This document shows, in pieces, positions 12,501-21,879 of a stretch of 64,000 nucleotides of DNA. Positions within the stretch are counted from its first letter, which is position 1. The number at the start of each line of letters is the position of its first letter. The stretch is from Cladorhizidae sp. MBARI D1340-BT2. Taxonomy: Eukaryota; Porifera; Demospongiae; Poecilosclerida; Cladorhizidae. The stretch lies in assembly GCA_028752905.1 (NCBI GenBank), contig JAQNBH010000015.1:32199529-32263528 (forward strand), written 5' to 3'. The notes beneath the pieces were generated by a model. The model worked only from the letters and a program-made list of their open reading frames with translations. It was not told the origin of the DNA and searched no databases. The translations under genes and the position numbers were made by a program.

Positions 12501-15500
12501 TCCACTGACTGCACACCTAGCAAGTGCCCACAGACTACACACCTAGCAAGTGTCCACAGACTGCACACCTAGCAAGTGTCCACAGACTAGAGACCTAGCA
12601 AGTGTCCACAGACTGCACACCTAGCAAGTGTCCACTGACTGCACCTAGCAAGTGTCCACAGACTAGAGACCTAGCAAGTGCCCACAGACTGCACACCTAG
12701 CAAGTGTCCACAGACTGCACACCTAGCAAGTGTCCACAGACTAGAGACCTAGCAAGTGTCCACACACCTAGCAAGTGTCCACTGACTGCACACCTAGCAA
12801 GTGTCCACAGACTGCACACCTAGCAAGTGTCTACAGACTAGAGACCTAGCAAGTGCCCACAGACTACACACCTAGCAAGTGTCTACAGACTGCACACCTA
12901 GCAAGTGTCCACAGACTGCACACCTAGCAAGTGTCCACAGACTGCACACCTAGCAAGTGTCCACAGACTAGAGACCTAGCAAGTGTCCACACACCTAGCA
13001 AGTGTCCACTGACTGCACACCTAGCAAGTGTCCACAGACTGCACACCTAGCAAGTGTCTACAGACTAGAGACCTAGCAAGTGCCCACAGACTACACACCT
13101 AGCAAGTGTCCACAGACTGCACACCTAGCAAGTGCCCACAGACTGCACACCTAGCAAGTGTCCACAGACTGCAAGTGCCCACAGACTGCACACCTAGCAA
13201 GTGTCCACAGACTGCACACCTAGCAAGTGTCCACAGACTGCAAGTGCCCACAGACTGCACACCTAGCAAGTGCCCACAGACTGCACACCTAGCAAGTGTC
13301 CACAGACTGCACACCTAGCAAGTGTCCACAGACTAGAGACCTAGCAAGTGTCCACACACCTAGCAAGTGTCCACTGACTGCACACCTAGCAAGTGTCCAC
13401 AGACTGCACACCTAGCAAGTGTCCACAGACTGCAAGTGCCCACAGACTGCACACCTAGCAAGTGCCCACAGACTGCACACCTAGCAAGTGTCCACAGACT
13501 GCACACCTAGCAAGTGTCCACAGACTAGAGACCTAGCAAGTGTCCACACACCTAGCAAGTGTCCACTGACTGCACACCTAGCAAGTGTCCACAGACTGCA
13601 CACCTAGCAAGTGTCTACAGACTAGAGACCTAGCAAGTGCCCACAGACTACACACCTAGCAAGTGTCCACAGACTGCACACCTAGCAAGTGCCCACAGAC
13701 TGCACACCTAGCAAGTGTCCACAGACTGCAAGTGCCCACAGACTGCACACCTAGCAAGTGTCCACAGACTGCACACCTAGCAAGTGTCCACAGACTGCAA
13801 GTGCCCACAGACTGCACACCTAGCAAGTGTCCACAGACTGCACACCTAGCAAGTGTCCACAGACTGCAAGTGCCCACAGACTGCACACCTAGCAAGTGCC
13901 CACAGACTGCACACCTAGCAAGTGTCCACAGACTGCAAGTGTCCCACAGACTGCACACCTAGCAAGTGTCCACAGACTGCACACCTAGCAAGTGTCCCAC
14001 AGACTGCACACCTAGCAAGTGTCCACAGACTAGAGACCTAGCAAGTGTCCCACAGACTGCACACCTAGCAAGTGTCCACAGACTGCACACCTAGCAAGTG
14101 TCCACAGACTAGAGACCTAGCAAGTGTCCACAGACTGCACACCTAGCAAGTGCCCACTGACTGCACACCTAGCAAGTGTCCACAGACTGCACACCTAGCA
14201 AGTGCCCACAGACTACTAGTACTACACACCTAGCAAGTGTCCACAGACTGCACACCTACAGCTGAGGGCTAAGAGAAGGATGATGATGAAGCTGAGGTCG
14301 ATGACTTGGTTAATTAACTTGAGGGTGAAGAAGAATAGCTCTAGCAGAGGCACTGGCTGGACATTAAAACAACCAGAAAACTAGGGAACACCAAGGTAGT
14401 AAAACAAGCTAGTAAATCAAGCTAGTAAATTGGAATCGGGTAGTAACTCAAGGAAGCTATAAATCATGGTAGTAGTAATGTATGTAGTAAGCCATGTTAG
14501 CATAGCAGATTTGTTAGTAACTCATGGTAGTAAGCAAGTTATTGAATCAGGCAAGTAGATCAAGGTAGTAAATCATGGTAGTAAACTGAAGTCAGGTAGT
14601 AAATAGTGTATTAAAATGAAATTCAGATAGTAAATCAGGTTAGTAAATTAGAGTAGTAAATCATAACCAGGGTATTAATCAACGCCCTCCCTAATGCATA
14701 GTTTAATACATGTATGTGAGTTGCATGCACTTGAAGTTATTAACCTTGGCTAATGAGTATCCTCTTGCAATTTGAAAAACACACAATAATTTTTAACATT
14801 CCAAATGACAATCAAGTACATGGTAGAGATATTTTGGCTTGTCTAGCAGATGTAATTAGATTATGATAGGTAGTACATGTATGTAACCTAAATTCATGAT
14901 CGTATATCTGTACGGCATGTATAGTGTGTGTGTGTGTTAATTTATTTGTGTGTATGTGTGCAATGTAGTTTGTATAAGAAGACAGGAGATGCTTGTGAGA
15001 AGTTGAGGGTAAGCAAACTTGAGACTTCAATGATTATTTTCAGCTGACATCAATAAATGTTCCTTAACCATCTCACTGTCGGCATTGTGGAGAATTATTT
15101 TAAATTTAACACAGCCACATTAAAAAATTAATATCAAATCAGATATTTAGCTGAACCATTTACCATTTGGTCATGTGATAGCATGATTGTTTTTGAAGTT
15201 GTGGTCAAAAGGTGTGACCACAAACTGACCACATACTATGAATATAATTATGCAAACAATAGTCATGATTTGGAGTGTCATAACTTCTCCATAGTTCATG
15301 TTATGGACTCGATATATAGCTCATAAGATAGCTCTATCCTTGTCCTTTCTTTTGATTCTAAGAACGTAGGAATATACATTACTATACAAAAGTTATGCCA
15401 ACCCATAATAAGGTCTTCATAAATCGACCACAAAAATGTCCTTATTTATCAACAAGAACTTTGTCAATACAACATTCAGTAAACATTTGATATAATTGTT

Positions 15501-18500
15501 TGACCTAATGTAGTCGAAAGACATTTTGGGTGAAGTTTGAGGTGAAATCAGTGTCTGTGGCAAAAGTCAACCAAGTTGTGGAAAGCATGGAAACAATTCC
15601 GATCCTACATAATCCAAAGGTGAACATTGCAGTATTTGCATTGCACACAACTATCTCCGAGGTAGGAATGGATGCCTTCACATTCTTCGTCACTTGATTC
15701 ATCACCAGAAATGTCCCTAGTCACTTGGGAAATAATTTCAGCTATTGACAGTCTCGTTGATATCGTCCGAGTGAAAATCGTTCGTGTTTTAAATATAATT
15801 TCATTAACTTTCCTCCGTCCAACCGCCGTAATTTTTTGGGTGTAAATAGAGTATAAATTCAGCTATCTTTTGACATAAAAATTATTGCCTATTGACAAAT
15901 GCTTATATTTTATTTTATTTTTCAAAGCCGTGGCGCCATTGATAGTGAGAGGGTTAAGATTTCTCTTTCAATTAGTTCTTGTTTTTAATTACTTGCACTG
16001 TTTTCATTGTTAAAAAAAAAATTGAGTTTTTTACTCACCTGTTGAAAAAGGAAGTATATGTATTTCGGTTGAAAGGTTTGGTAATATAACAGAAAAAGCT
16101 TATTGAACAAGAAAATCTGAAGATCAAATGTGTAATTATTCTCCTTGTCCCTCTTCACCTTAGCTCCTTTACAATTAATTAAATCCTTGATGTTGATGTT
16201 GTTCTGTAGAAACTCGAGGGAAGAGTTGCATCGGATGAAGACCTGAAGCTGTCTGATCTTCTTCGCTATTACAATCGTGACTCCCAGGCTGCTCTGGTAG
16301 GGCAAGCAAGTATGTGCTGTGTGCATGTGTGTGCATCACCTGTGCCTGGGATAGCAAGTAATGTCTGTGCTGTGTGCATGTGTGTGCATCACCTGTGCCT
16401 GGGAGAGCAAGTAATGTCTGTGCTGCGTGCATCACCTGTGCATGGGATAGTTGCGGGAATAGTGAGGATGGCTACAATAGGGTTCCCAGAATCAGGGCTA
16501 GGTTTAAGGTACTCTCTGGTTTGGAGTGTCTAGAGGTTAGAGTTAATGCCTGGGACAGTATTAAGGCTAGGTGTCTTCTTGTTCAATGGCTAAGGTTATT
16601 CTAGGCCTACTGGGGCTAAGGCTAGGAATATTGCTGGGCTAGAGGAAGGGATATCTTGAGATAGTTCTAAGGATCCCATGATACATGCATTCTGGTAGAA
16701 ACATGTATATAATCAGTTCCTCTCTGCATGGCTACCTGAATATTTGTATCATGGGGTTCTTAGAACTATCCTAAGATATCCCTTCCTCTAGTCCTGCAAT
16801 ATTCCTAGCCCTAGCCCAGAGGGCCTACGATAACCTTAGAAATATTATACAATAATTATCAGTCTACTCTGCATGGCTACTGCAGATGAATAACTGTAAC
16901 TTCTCCTTGATTGCTAGTACAATTGTTCACATAGACTCTACATGCATGTAATAATGTGATGTCTAGGGTGAAAAGATGTAAAGAAGAGTTAATTCATGAG
17001 CCATCTTACTTTCCAGAGCTTGCAAGTTATGAAGTCCATGCCATAATACATCAGATTACTAGATGCATGTACTTGTATTATTAGGTCCACAGCACAACCC
17101 ATCAGATTACTAGATACATGTACTTGAAGTGCAGGACACGTCAGATAGAAAGAGAGGGGGAGGGGGGAAGAGAGAGAGGGAGTGCACTCTCCTCATGTCA
17201 CGAACGATGTATTTCCAACAGTGCATAGGTACTAGCCAAAAAGGATGGACATCTTTGTGTGTATGCAGAACATCACTGTACCAAGGGAGTGGCTCTTTCC
17301 TTGTAGCCACAGCTGTAGCATATTGCTATGCATGCGTACATCTGTACATTACATATATGTAATATAGGAATGCATGGATGTTTAAGGAATTATAATGACC
17401 TATATGTAGAGTCTGTTTTTCATTTTCTCTTCATTTCTGTTGCCGACGTTATGTTTTCCTTCGTAGCTACGTGTGTGCTGGCCTACATTGTGTTTGTGCT
17501 ATGCTGTTCTTTGTAGCTGCCATTGGCATTTCCAGATTTCTTTCTTGACTTAGGATTTGTTGTATCGGCGAATGAGGAGCCTCGCTAACTTCGAGGCTTC
17601 CAACAAGAAGCTCGAGACTGCCAAGAACAAGAACAAGCAAGTGGCAGAGGCAGTGGCCTACCAGAAGGCGTGCAGTACTAAGTTTGAAAAGCTTTCAGAG
17701 ATTGGGAAGCATGGTGAGAAGTAAGACAAGGAAGTGTGTGCATGCAGTGTGTGTGTGTGTGCATGCAGTGTGTGTGTGTGTGCATGCAGTGTGTGGGTGT
17801 GCATGCAGTGTGTGTGCATGCAGTGTGTGTGTGTGCATGCAGTGTGTGTGTGTGTGTGCAGTGTGTGGGTGTGCATGCGTGTGTGCATGCAGTGTGTGCG
17901 TGTGTGTGTGCATGCAGTGTGTGTGTGCAGTGCATGTGTGTGCATGCAATGTGTGTGTGTGTGCATGCAGTGTGTGTGTGTGTGTGTGCATGCAGTGTGT
18001 GTGCGTGCAGTGCATGTGTGTGCATGTGTGTGCATGCAGTGTGTGTGTGTGCATGCAGTGTGTGTGTGTGTGTGTGCAGTGTGTGGGTGTGCATGCATGT
18101 GTGCATGCAGTGTGTGCGTGTGTGTGTGCATGCAGTGTGTGTGCATGCAGTGTGTGCGTGCAGTGCATGTGTGTGCATGCAGTGTGTGTGCATGCAATGT
18201 GTGTGTGTGTGTGTGTGCATGCAGTGTGTGTGTGTGTGCATGCAGTGTGTGTGTGTGCATGCAGTGTGTGTGTGTGTGTGTGCAGTGTGTGGGTGTGCAT
18301 GCATGTGTGCATGCAGTGTGTGCGTGTGTGTGTGCATGCAGTGTGTGTGCATGCAGTGTGTGCGTGCAGTGCATGTGTGTGCATGCAGTGTGTGTGCATG
18401 CAATGTGTGTGTGTGTGCATGCAGTGTGTGTGTGTGTGCATGCAATTTGTGTGTTGTGTAAGTGTGCATGCAGTGTGTTTATGTACTGTATGTATGTGTA

Positions 18501-19629
18501 TGTACAGTATATGTGTGCATGCAGTGTGTGTATGTATATGTGTGTGCGTGCTACTGCCTAAGCTGTATATATATATTAATCCAATGGCTTATCCCAATCG
18601 GATTCTAATACATTGGCTCTAGCCAAACTGCCATCAAGGACCAGGCCTAGATTATCATTAGGCACTAGCAACTAACTTAGCTTTAGTGTGACATAAGAAA
18701 GCTTCTACTCTAGATATTAACTTTCACGTAGCTTAATCCCAAAGCTAGTTCAACACAAACCTTGTTGGCTTCTCTTATCAGTTGGCAGTATGCAATTCGA
18801 AAGGCCCACCCAAGCAATGTCCAGCAAAGATGACTGGGTTCCCTTTGCTGTGAAGGAGGACATGCAGTTGGTATGCTGTTGTCTCGTCATCCTCATGCAT
18901 GTTTTCCTCCACGACTTTCTGGACAGCAGCTGTAACCAACGAAGGTCTCCATCTCCCTGGCTGTCAGGCGATGGTACCAGTCTCGCAGTCCGCTTGACAA
19001 AACTGCAGACGCTTTGCCTTGTGCCATCATGCCCTCCTCCTTCAAAATACAGATGATAGCTGCAGACTTGAATCCTCTAGATTCCAAAGATAGAATTCTC
19101 TGTTTCTTGGCATCTTTGATCCGATACGGTGAGTGCTGAAAAAGAGTAACTGCTAGAGCAACGACTGTTAGCCTTTCTTTCACCTTCATCGATCGCTGGA
19201 CGGTATGTAAATTTAGTGTCACTCGATTCCTATGTAAATTTAATGTCACCCTATTCCGGTGTAAATTTAGTGTCACCCTATTCCTGTGTAAATTTAGTGT
19301 CACTCTATTCCGGTGTAAATTTAGTGTCACCCTATTCCGGTGTAAATTTAGTGTCACCCTATTCCTGTGTAAATTTAGTGTCACCCTATTCCAGTGTTCC
19401 GGTGTAAATTTAGTGTCATTTTATTCTGGTGTAAATTTAGTGTCATTCTGTTCCTGTGCTAATTTAATGTCACTCTATTCCTATGTAGAATTGCAATCAT
19501 TCAAAGACCGAAGAGTAGTAACCTTCAAGAAGAATCTTGTAAGTTCAGGCTTGCCTAACCCACAACCAGTCATTAGTGCATTTCTCATTACAGATTGAGT
19601 TGGCAGAGCTGGAAATGAAGCATGCCAAG
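1711..19629 (+). CDS. SNX6-like: Sorting nexin, SNX5/SNX6 family (ten exons, both ends missing)
   Basis: Exons 1711-1777, 6278-6332, 6411-6534, 7148-7302, 9162-9287, 14969-15008, 16210-16296, 17554-17713, 19489-19538 and 19594-19629 all have AG and GT flanks. They join in one open frame of exactly 900 nt (300 residues). Landmarks of the family are IPPAPPKPDFD, SMTKEEYQKMKQELEA, FKKTVAMHEVFLQR, SDEDLKLSDLLRYY, DLLYRR and LAELEMKHAK. SNX5/6 proteins bind endosomal membranes with a PX domain and a C-terminal BAR dimer and work with SNX1/2 in endosome-to-Golgi and recycling transport. Human SNX6 is about 406 residues; the first PX exons (left of the window) and the last roughly 15 residues are absent here. 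SNX5, SNX6 and SNX32 cannot be told apart, so the symbol is only a family label. Confidence 0.93.
1850..2245. repeat. Compound ACATAC/ATATAC microsatellite
   Basis: About 400 bp of (ACATAC), (ATATACAC) and related short motifs start about 70 bp after the SNX splice donor at 1778. Open frames of His/Tyr/Thr on one strand and Cys/Met/Tyr on the other are artefacts of the repeat. Confidence 0.9.
2276..4408 (+). mobile_element. hAT transposon with 16-bp terminal inverted repeats (copy B)
   Basis: The 5' end cagggtttcatacagg at 2276 is the exact reverse complement of the 3' end cctgtatgaaaccctg at 4393-4408. Between them lies a broken transposase on the same strand. The insertion is in low-complexity ATAC/ATAT repeats on both sides, so an 8-bp target duplication cannot be judged (catat is shared). 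Close to the 3' terminus is a 27-nt G run (4348-4374) followed by a C run. Confidence 0.88.
2372..4283 (+). pseudogene. hAT transposase, ZMYM1/TTF-type zinc-finger-like, frameshifted
   Basis: The main open frame (2372-3400) has the early hAT core: ILADESQDIS with the first catalytic Asp, then GQGYDGAATFSG with the second, then QTRWLSHERC. Homology continues in another frame from about 3390 (EAYGIALVLGSYSGVATIILL), breaks at a TAG at 3612, and resumes near 3750-4130 and 4150-4283 with the dimerisation tail NLARLMRIAIEGPEL before a stop. At least three breaks make it non-functional. Similar proteins are annotated as zinc finger MYM-type 1-like or DUF4371 proteins. The upstream zinc finger is only weakly visible. 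Confidence 0.85.
4396..4475. repeat. ATAC/ATAT microsatellite
   Basis: A simple (ATAC) and (TATA) tract begins at the hAT 3' terminus. It is probably the other half of the target microsatellite at 1850-2245. Confidence 0.75.
4743..4895. repeat. 24-bp minisatellite, about 6 copies
   Basis: The unit is close to gggtgatccattcaaattta plus tgac, six times with scattered changes. Because 24 is a multiple of three, both strands read open (GDPFKFMT on +). No splice sites or homology suggest coding, and it lies inside the SNX intron. Confidence 0.85.
4896..5619. other. SNX intron DNA with TG and TA tracts
   Basis: Contains a (TG)n tract at about 5130-5187 and (TA)n tracts at about 5384-5475. The rest shows no gene or recognised element. 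Confidence 0.6.
5620..6228. repeat. 35-bp minisatellite upstream of the SNX exon at 6278
   Basis: Roughly 16 copies, some degenerate, of a 35-bp unit containing taatccagtcatgaggtcat and gcataattctattcc. The right part is more regular than the left. It ends about 50 bp before the acceptor of the exon at 6278, with a TATA/TG tract between. Its period equals that of the array at 1-770 but the sequence is unrelated. Confidence 0.88.
6535..6772 (+). repeat. Minisatellite starting at the SNX splice donor
   Basis: Five units of 44 to 55 bp. Each has a head like gtgtgagtctaacccc, then attatgggg and cctgatctgattgcc. The first unit's head is the splice donor itself, GTGAGTGTAGCC at 6535. Later units repeat it as gtgtgagtctaacc, so copies of a 5' splice-site-like sequence recur through the array. 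Confidence 0.8.
6773..7147. other. SNX intron remainder
   Basis: AT-rich intron with a short TATATG tract near 6815-6865 and a match at 6880-6960 to a dispersed sequence (ctcaataatt, ctcga, ggcctcgtc-like) also seen near 54790. It ends with a pyrimidine-rich tract before the acceptor at 7147. Confidence 0.5.
7148..19629 (+). CDS. SNX6-like: SNX exons for the PX end and BAR domain
   Basis: Seven exons, from 7148-7302 to 19594-19629. The first encodes LSVRTKN...FFKGFSKSFDE and DVDPWFEGEKRFLDEYHN. The next encode the BAR helices, with SDEDLKLSDLLRYYNRDSQ at 16231-16287, DLLYRRMRSL from 17554 and FKDRRVVTFKKNL at 19500-19538. Alignment to the family is gap-free across the exon joins I checked: 27 positions match in number between LSIGKDD and KLEGR. 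The exon at 17554-17713 has a second possible donor at 17721, but only the GT at 17714 gives the family-conserved ELQSFK join. Confidence 0.92.
7313..8140. repeat. 27-bp minisatellite, about 30 near-identical copies
   Basis: The unit catcatgcaaccattgcac plus accccaa repeats without length change, with only a few substitutions (for example 7480 and 8004). It starts about 10 bp after the SNX donor at 7303. A multiple-of-three period with no stops gives long open frames on both strands; these are artefacts. High copy identity implies recent expansion or homogenisation. Confidence 0.95.
8190..8340. repeat. About 20-bp tandem repeat, 7 copies
   Basis: Unit close to ctattatatactgcatgttt, degenerate at the right edge. 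It lies between the 27-bp array and a degenerate pogo-like fragment in the same SNX intron. Confidence 0.75.
8347..8720 (+). mobile_element. Degenerate pogo/Tigger-like fragment
   Basis: The left part (gtatttattggctgg..., gaggtgcgacttacgc) parallels the left end of the element at 21880-22312. The right part reads EVVEFAEKSGNRRAERKYRI before a stop, against KVVGYAEKFGNRAAEREYRV in the other copy. It is a decayed second copy with no clean right end. Confidence 0.7.
8721..9161. other. SNX intron remainder
   Basis: Contains CCCTAG-rich words near 8870-8900 and an AT-rich TAATTAAT stretch at 9030-9080. No gene is seen. It ends at the acceptor before the SNX exon at 9162. Confidence 0.5.
9365..9840. 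repeat. 26-bp satellite, left block
   Basis: The unit gcacacctagcaagtgtcca plus cagact begins about 75 bp after the SNX donor at 9288. Variants include gtgccca, gtgtcta and gactagagac. The block is cut at 9840 by the Tc1 element and resumes at 12272. Confidence 0.93.
9841..12271 (+). mobile_element. Tc1/mariner transposon with long TIRs, inserted in the satellite
   Basis: The ends cagtagaggccaaaaaaaac and, at the right, its near-perfect inverse (one difference in the first ten bases) continue for about 40 bp. A TA flanks each side (9839-9840 and 12272-12273), and removing the element plus one TA restores the satellite unit cctagcaag. About 200 bp at each end is rich in repeated CGTT words, probably subterminal transposase-binding repeats. 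TA target duplication plus the transposase relic place it in Tc1/mariner. Confidence 0.92.
10090..11290 (+). pseudogene. Tc1-like transposase, heavily decayed
   Basis: Recognisable blocks in order are the HTH part SRGFKAAAIVCILKEG, the middle block DEKTAYQLQ, VQLETHRLF near 10820 (after the first catalytic Asp region) and, near 11095-11280, a degraded QDTDPERTSRLAKEF, PPEF..., REVKPKSKAELVDS. These match the usual Tc1 order (HTH, DDE, WWRTPPESPDLNPIE region, EVKPK). Multiple stops and frameshifts exclude function. Confidence 0.8.
12272..14270. repeat. 26-bp satellite, right block with higher-order structure
   Basis: About 76 further copies of the unit at 9365. Subtypes recur in ordered blocks. 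One is gactagagac then a shortened gtgtccacacac, then gtgtccactgac, around 12725, 12965, 13330 and 13525. Another is a shortened join gactgcaagtgccc at 13170-13930. The ordering indicates multi-unit segment duplication. Long open frames on both strands are artefacts. Confidence 0.93.
14271..14968. repeat. Degenerate AGTAAATC-rich repeats and intron remainder
   Basis: From about 14390 to 14670 the words agtaaatcaagg, ggtagtaa and aatcatggtag recur irregularly, a decayed short tandem repeat. The rest to 14968 is SNX intron ending in a TG-rich tract before the acceptor. Confidence 0.6.
15064..15957. mobile_element. piggyBac-type MITE
   Basis: TTAA at 15064-15067 and 15954-15957 flank ends that read ccatctcactgtcggc and, inverted, ccctctcactatc. 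TTAA duplication with CCCTCTCACT-type TIRs is typical of piggyBac. About 885 bp, no transposase. A sequence at 15295-15350 resembles part of the foldback family. Confidence 0.75.
16302..16450. repeat. About 54-bp minisatellite starting 5 bp after the SNX donor
   Basis: Three units, the last shortened, with agcaagtaatgtctgtgctg, tgtgcatgtgtgtgcatcac and ctgtgcctgggat. It begins almost at the donor (GTAGGG at 16297). Confidence 0.82.
16590..16839. repeat. Large imperfect inverted repeat in SNX intron
   Basis: Arms of about 95 bp (16590-16687 and 16746-16839) pair as ctaaggttat..., gggatatcttgagatagttc and their inverses, separated by about 58 bp. This is a hairpin-forming foldback element, transcribed within the SNX pre-mRNA if the intron is retained. 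Confidence 0.8.
16840..17553. other. SNX intron remainder
   Basis: Short repeats (catcagattactagatgcatgtac near 17050 and 17101) and an AG-rich stretch at 17150-17185. No gene is seen. It ends in a pyrimidine-rich acceptor region before 17554. Confidence 0.5.
17736..18475. repeat. TG/TGCATGCAG compound satellite
   Basis: About 740 bp alternating (TG)n with tgcatgcag, beginning about 22 bp after the SNX donor at 17714. Larger blocks recur (for example 17850-18060 and 18060-18280). All Cys/Val or His/Thr open frames here are repeat artefacts. Confidence 0.95.
18567..19205 (-). mobile_element. Tc1/mariner fragment, reverse orientation
   Basis: The reverse complement parallels 10040-10625 of the Tc1 element (aactttcacgtagctt; the HTH block SRGFKSAAIICILKEEG on the minus strand). 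It is better preserved in the HTH region (YRIKDAKKQRILSLESRGF). Both termini are missing; the right edge merges into the 27-bp repeat at 19205. Confidence 0.82.
19205..19488. repeat. 27-bp minisatellite running into the SNX acceptor
   Basis: About 10 copies of ggtgtaaatttagtgtcacc plus ctattcc. The last unit reads ctaatttaatgtcactctat plus tcctatgtag, so the acceptor at 19488 is itself the end of a repeat unit (tattcctatgtaa in the first copy, tattcctatgtag at the exon). Confidence 0.85.
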
Positions 19630-20896
19630 GTATGTCAGTCCAGTAGGCCAGCGTGCATGGTGTTGAATCTACACTCTAGGATGTCCATTGATGTAACAAT
19701 GTGCACCTTCTGAAATCACTTGCATTATACCATCCTTTAATTATATTTGCAATGTAAACTTGGTTTCAAGGGGTATACCATGATCTTAAATATTGATGGC
19801 AAATTAAATTGGCAGTCAAAGACCACAACTGCCTTATAATAGAACATAATTTCACTTTCTCAAGTTCCATGTATAATTATGCTGGAGAGGTCAGCCCCTT
19901 TGTTAAGGTGACGTATGTAAATATGGTGACCTTTGACACAATTAGCAAGTTCAACCTGGCTTTGCTTGGATGTTACCACTGGTCAAACCATTTTTATCGT
20001 CAAGGGCTAGGCCTAGCCCTAGCCCTAGCCCTAGCCATCGCCAAGTTTTAATTCTGCCAGTGTCTGTCTGAATAGTCAAATATCTGTCAACTTTTCCTGG
20101 CTATTAGTATTACTGTAGGGTACACTGTGTGTTGTACACAGTAGTACAAACAGAAAGAACATAGGGTAGTCACGTTTAACTCTTCGGGGATGATAGCAAG
20201 TATATCATATCCATGCAATGTGATTTTCAGCGACAATGACAGATATATACTCTCGTAAGAAAGCGACCTGGCACACGAAGGTACACTGCAATATAGTTCC
20301 ACACAAGGGACTCTATATAACCTGCTTGCAATTGAGGATGCCTAACCCTATCGTAGAAAAACACTGCAGTTGCTGAATTGGTGAGGTTTACAGTGGCAAG
20401 CATTGTCATTGGTGCGTTCATTAAGATACAAAAGGTCCCCTAAAAGGTGAGTAATCATCTAGCCATCTCCAGTGGAAGGCAGAAAATGATTTAGGATAAA
20501 GATGGAATATCTTGAGACAAATTCGATGTGTGCCATACGTACAAGTGCTCAGAAGATCAAGGTACCCGCTAGCTAAAAGCTGAAATGACGACTACTGTCT
20601 TTGGCCTAAACGCAGTGACCAGGAGTTAGAGAAACAAAAATGTAGGTGTATGTCATGTTGTGTTATGTTATTTTTAGCCCTAAACGAGTTACGAGCTTGA
20701 TGATTGATGGTAGCTTTGGTGCTGGCAGGTAGACTGGAGTACACTATGCTAATAACTATTCTATACTTCATCTATTTATTTCCTGCTTATTACTCTTTCA
20801 AACGTTACAATATCCTTCTCAATAAATTATACTCTCGACGTTTCTCCCTTTTTAAAACCAGCCTATTATTCCCGCAAAATTTAAAAAATAAATCAC
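19630..20896. other. Transposon-poor gap after the last recognised SNX exon
   Basis: I looked for the final SNX exon (family end like N-LLQ-C) and did not find it. There is a GCCCTA repeat at 20005-20040. Segments at 20360-20413 and 20490-20640 resemble 38008-38065 and 37290-37420, a dispersed repeat. Confidence 0.5.
20005..20042. repeat. GCCCTA short tandem repeat
   Basis: Four to five copies of (TAGCCC). It resembles telomeric TTAGGG only loosely. Similar GGGCTA runs occur at 30634-30652. Confidence 0.8.
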
Positions 20897-21840
20897 TTAA
20901 CCCTCTTACCGGCGTCATATGATACAAGGACCAATGGACTCTACTAATTTTTTTCAGAAAACTTAACCGTTTGCATAAATAAATACCTGAGCATGCCTAG
21001 AGCATTGCTCTATGACAAGTAGAAGAAATTCATGACTTCAGTAACTGTGGTAAACATGACGTCAAAATTCACTTCCGGTATCTTGAAAAGAACTATTCGC
21101 TAAAACCGGGATTCTCTGAGAGTGATAGCAGGAATGGGAGGGAGAAGGAACCTATGCTTAACCTTTGCAGCTCTGAAATGGAATTGATTGTGATGCCGTA
21201 GCAGCCATGAGGAGAATTGTTGTCGATAATGGTATAACTGGTCTTATCCCTACTCGATCCAGTGAAGATTTCAGTGGCAGCGACGATCAGCATGATTTGT
21301 ACCCAAGGTAAGAAATGATGAATCAAAAGAATATATAAGGTTAGCATAAACCTAGCACAACAGTCTACTCAAGTGGTTTATTAAAAAAAAAAAGTATTTT
21401 TTTTTGGCTAATCGTACTGACAGTAGCAACTCCCCGAGCTCGTCCTAGTGTGATACCACTGTGGAGGAAACGAAGGCATTTGTAGGTGTACTTTGCGTCA
21501 TAGGTATTGCCCCATCTTCCATATCTGGAGCTCTACTGGAGCACACAACACTTGATCCTCACAGCTGGTATTTCTAGAGGTTGGAGCAACTGTTTCGTTT
21601 CCTCCAGTTGAATGATAGCACTCAGCAGCACCCCTTTTGGTCAATCACTCACAGCTGCATCTTCAAGTTGAAGAAACCCCTAGATTTAGATTTAGATTTA
21701 GCAAAGGTTGAACCCGAGTATGCACATGTACAATATGTAATAAGGCTTGAGCCATTATTTCCCCCCCTTCAAACATTTTATAATGATAGTCATATCTCGA
21801 ACATAAAGACATAAAAACTTGGAAAACGGGATGTACAAAG
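20897..21840 (+). mobile_element. piggyBac transposon relic
   Basis: Starts with TTAA followed by ccctcttaccggcg, the piggyBac-type end also seen at 15068 and 15953. Near 21455-21640 the + strand reads TVEETKAFVGVLCVIGI and then LEQLFRFLQLNDST, matching in order the N-terminal part of piggyBac transposases (EIKAFLG-LLL-MGI; RF--I-RFLHFND). Stops and a missing middle show decay. The right end was not identified. Confidence 0.65.
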
Positions 21841-21879
21841 TTAGTTTTGACTTTCATGACCAATCATGGTCATAAGCTA

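Noticed and set aside
13099..13962. Open frames of 70 to 100 codons on both strands (MCSLWTLARC, STDCTPSKCP)
   Set aside because: Artefacts of the 26-bp satellite.
17714..17721. Alternative SNX donor at 17721 (GTAAGA)
   Set aside because: It breaks the family-conserved join and the frame; the GT at 17714 fits.
17658..18622. Cys/Val- and His/Thr-rich open frames up to 312 codons
   Set aside because: Produced by the TG/TGCATGCAG satellite in an SNX intron.
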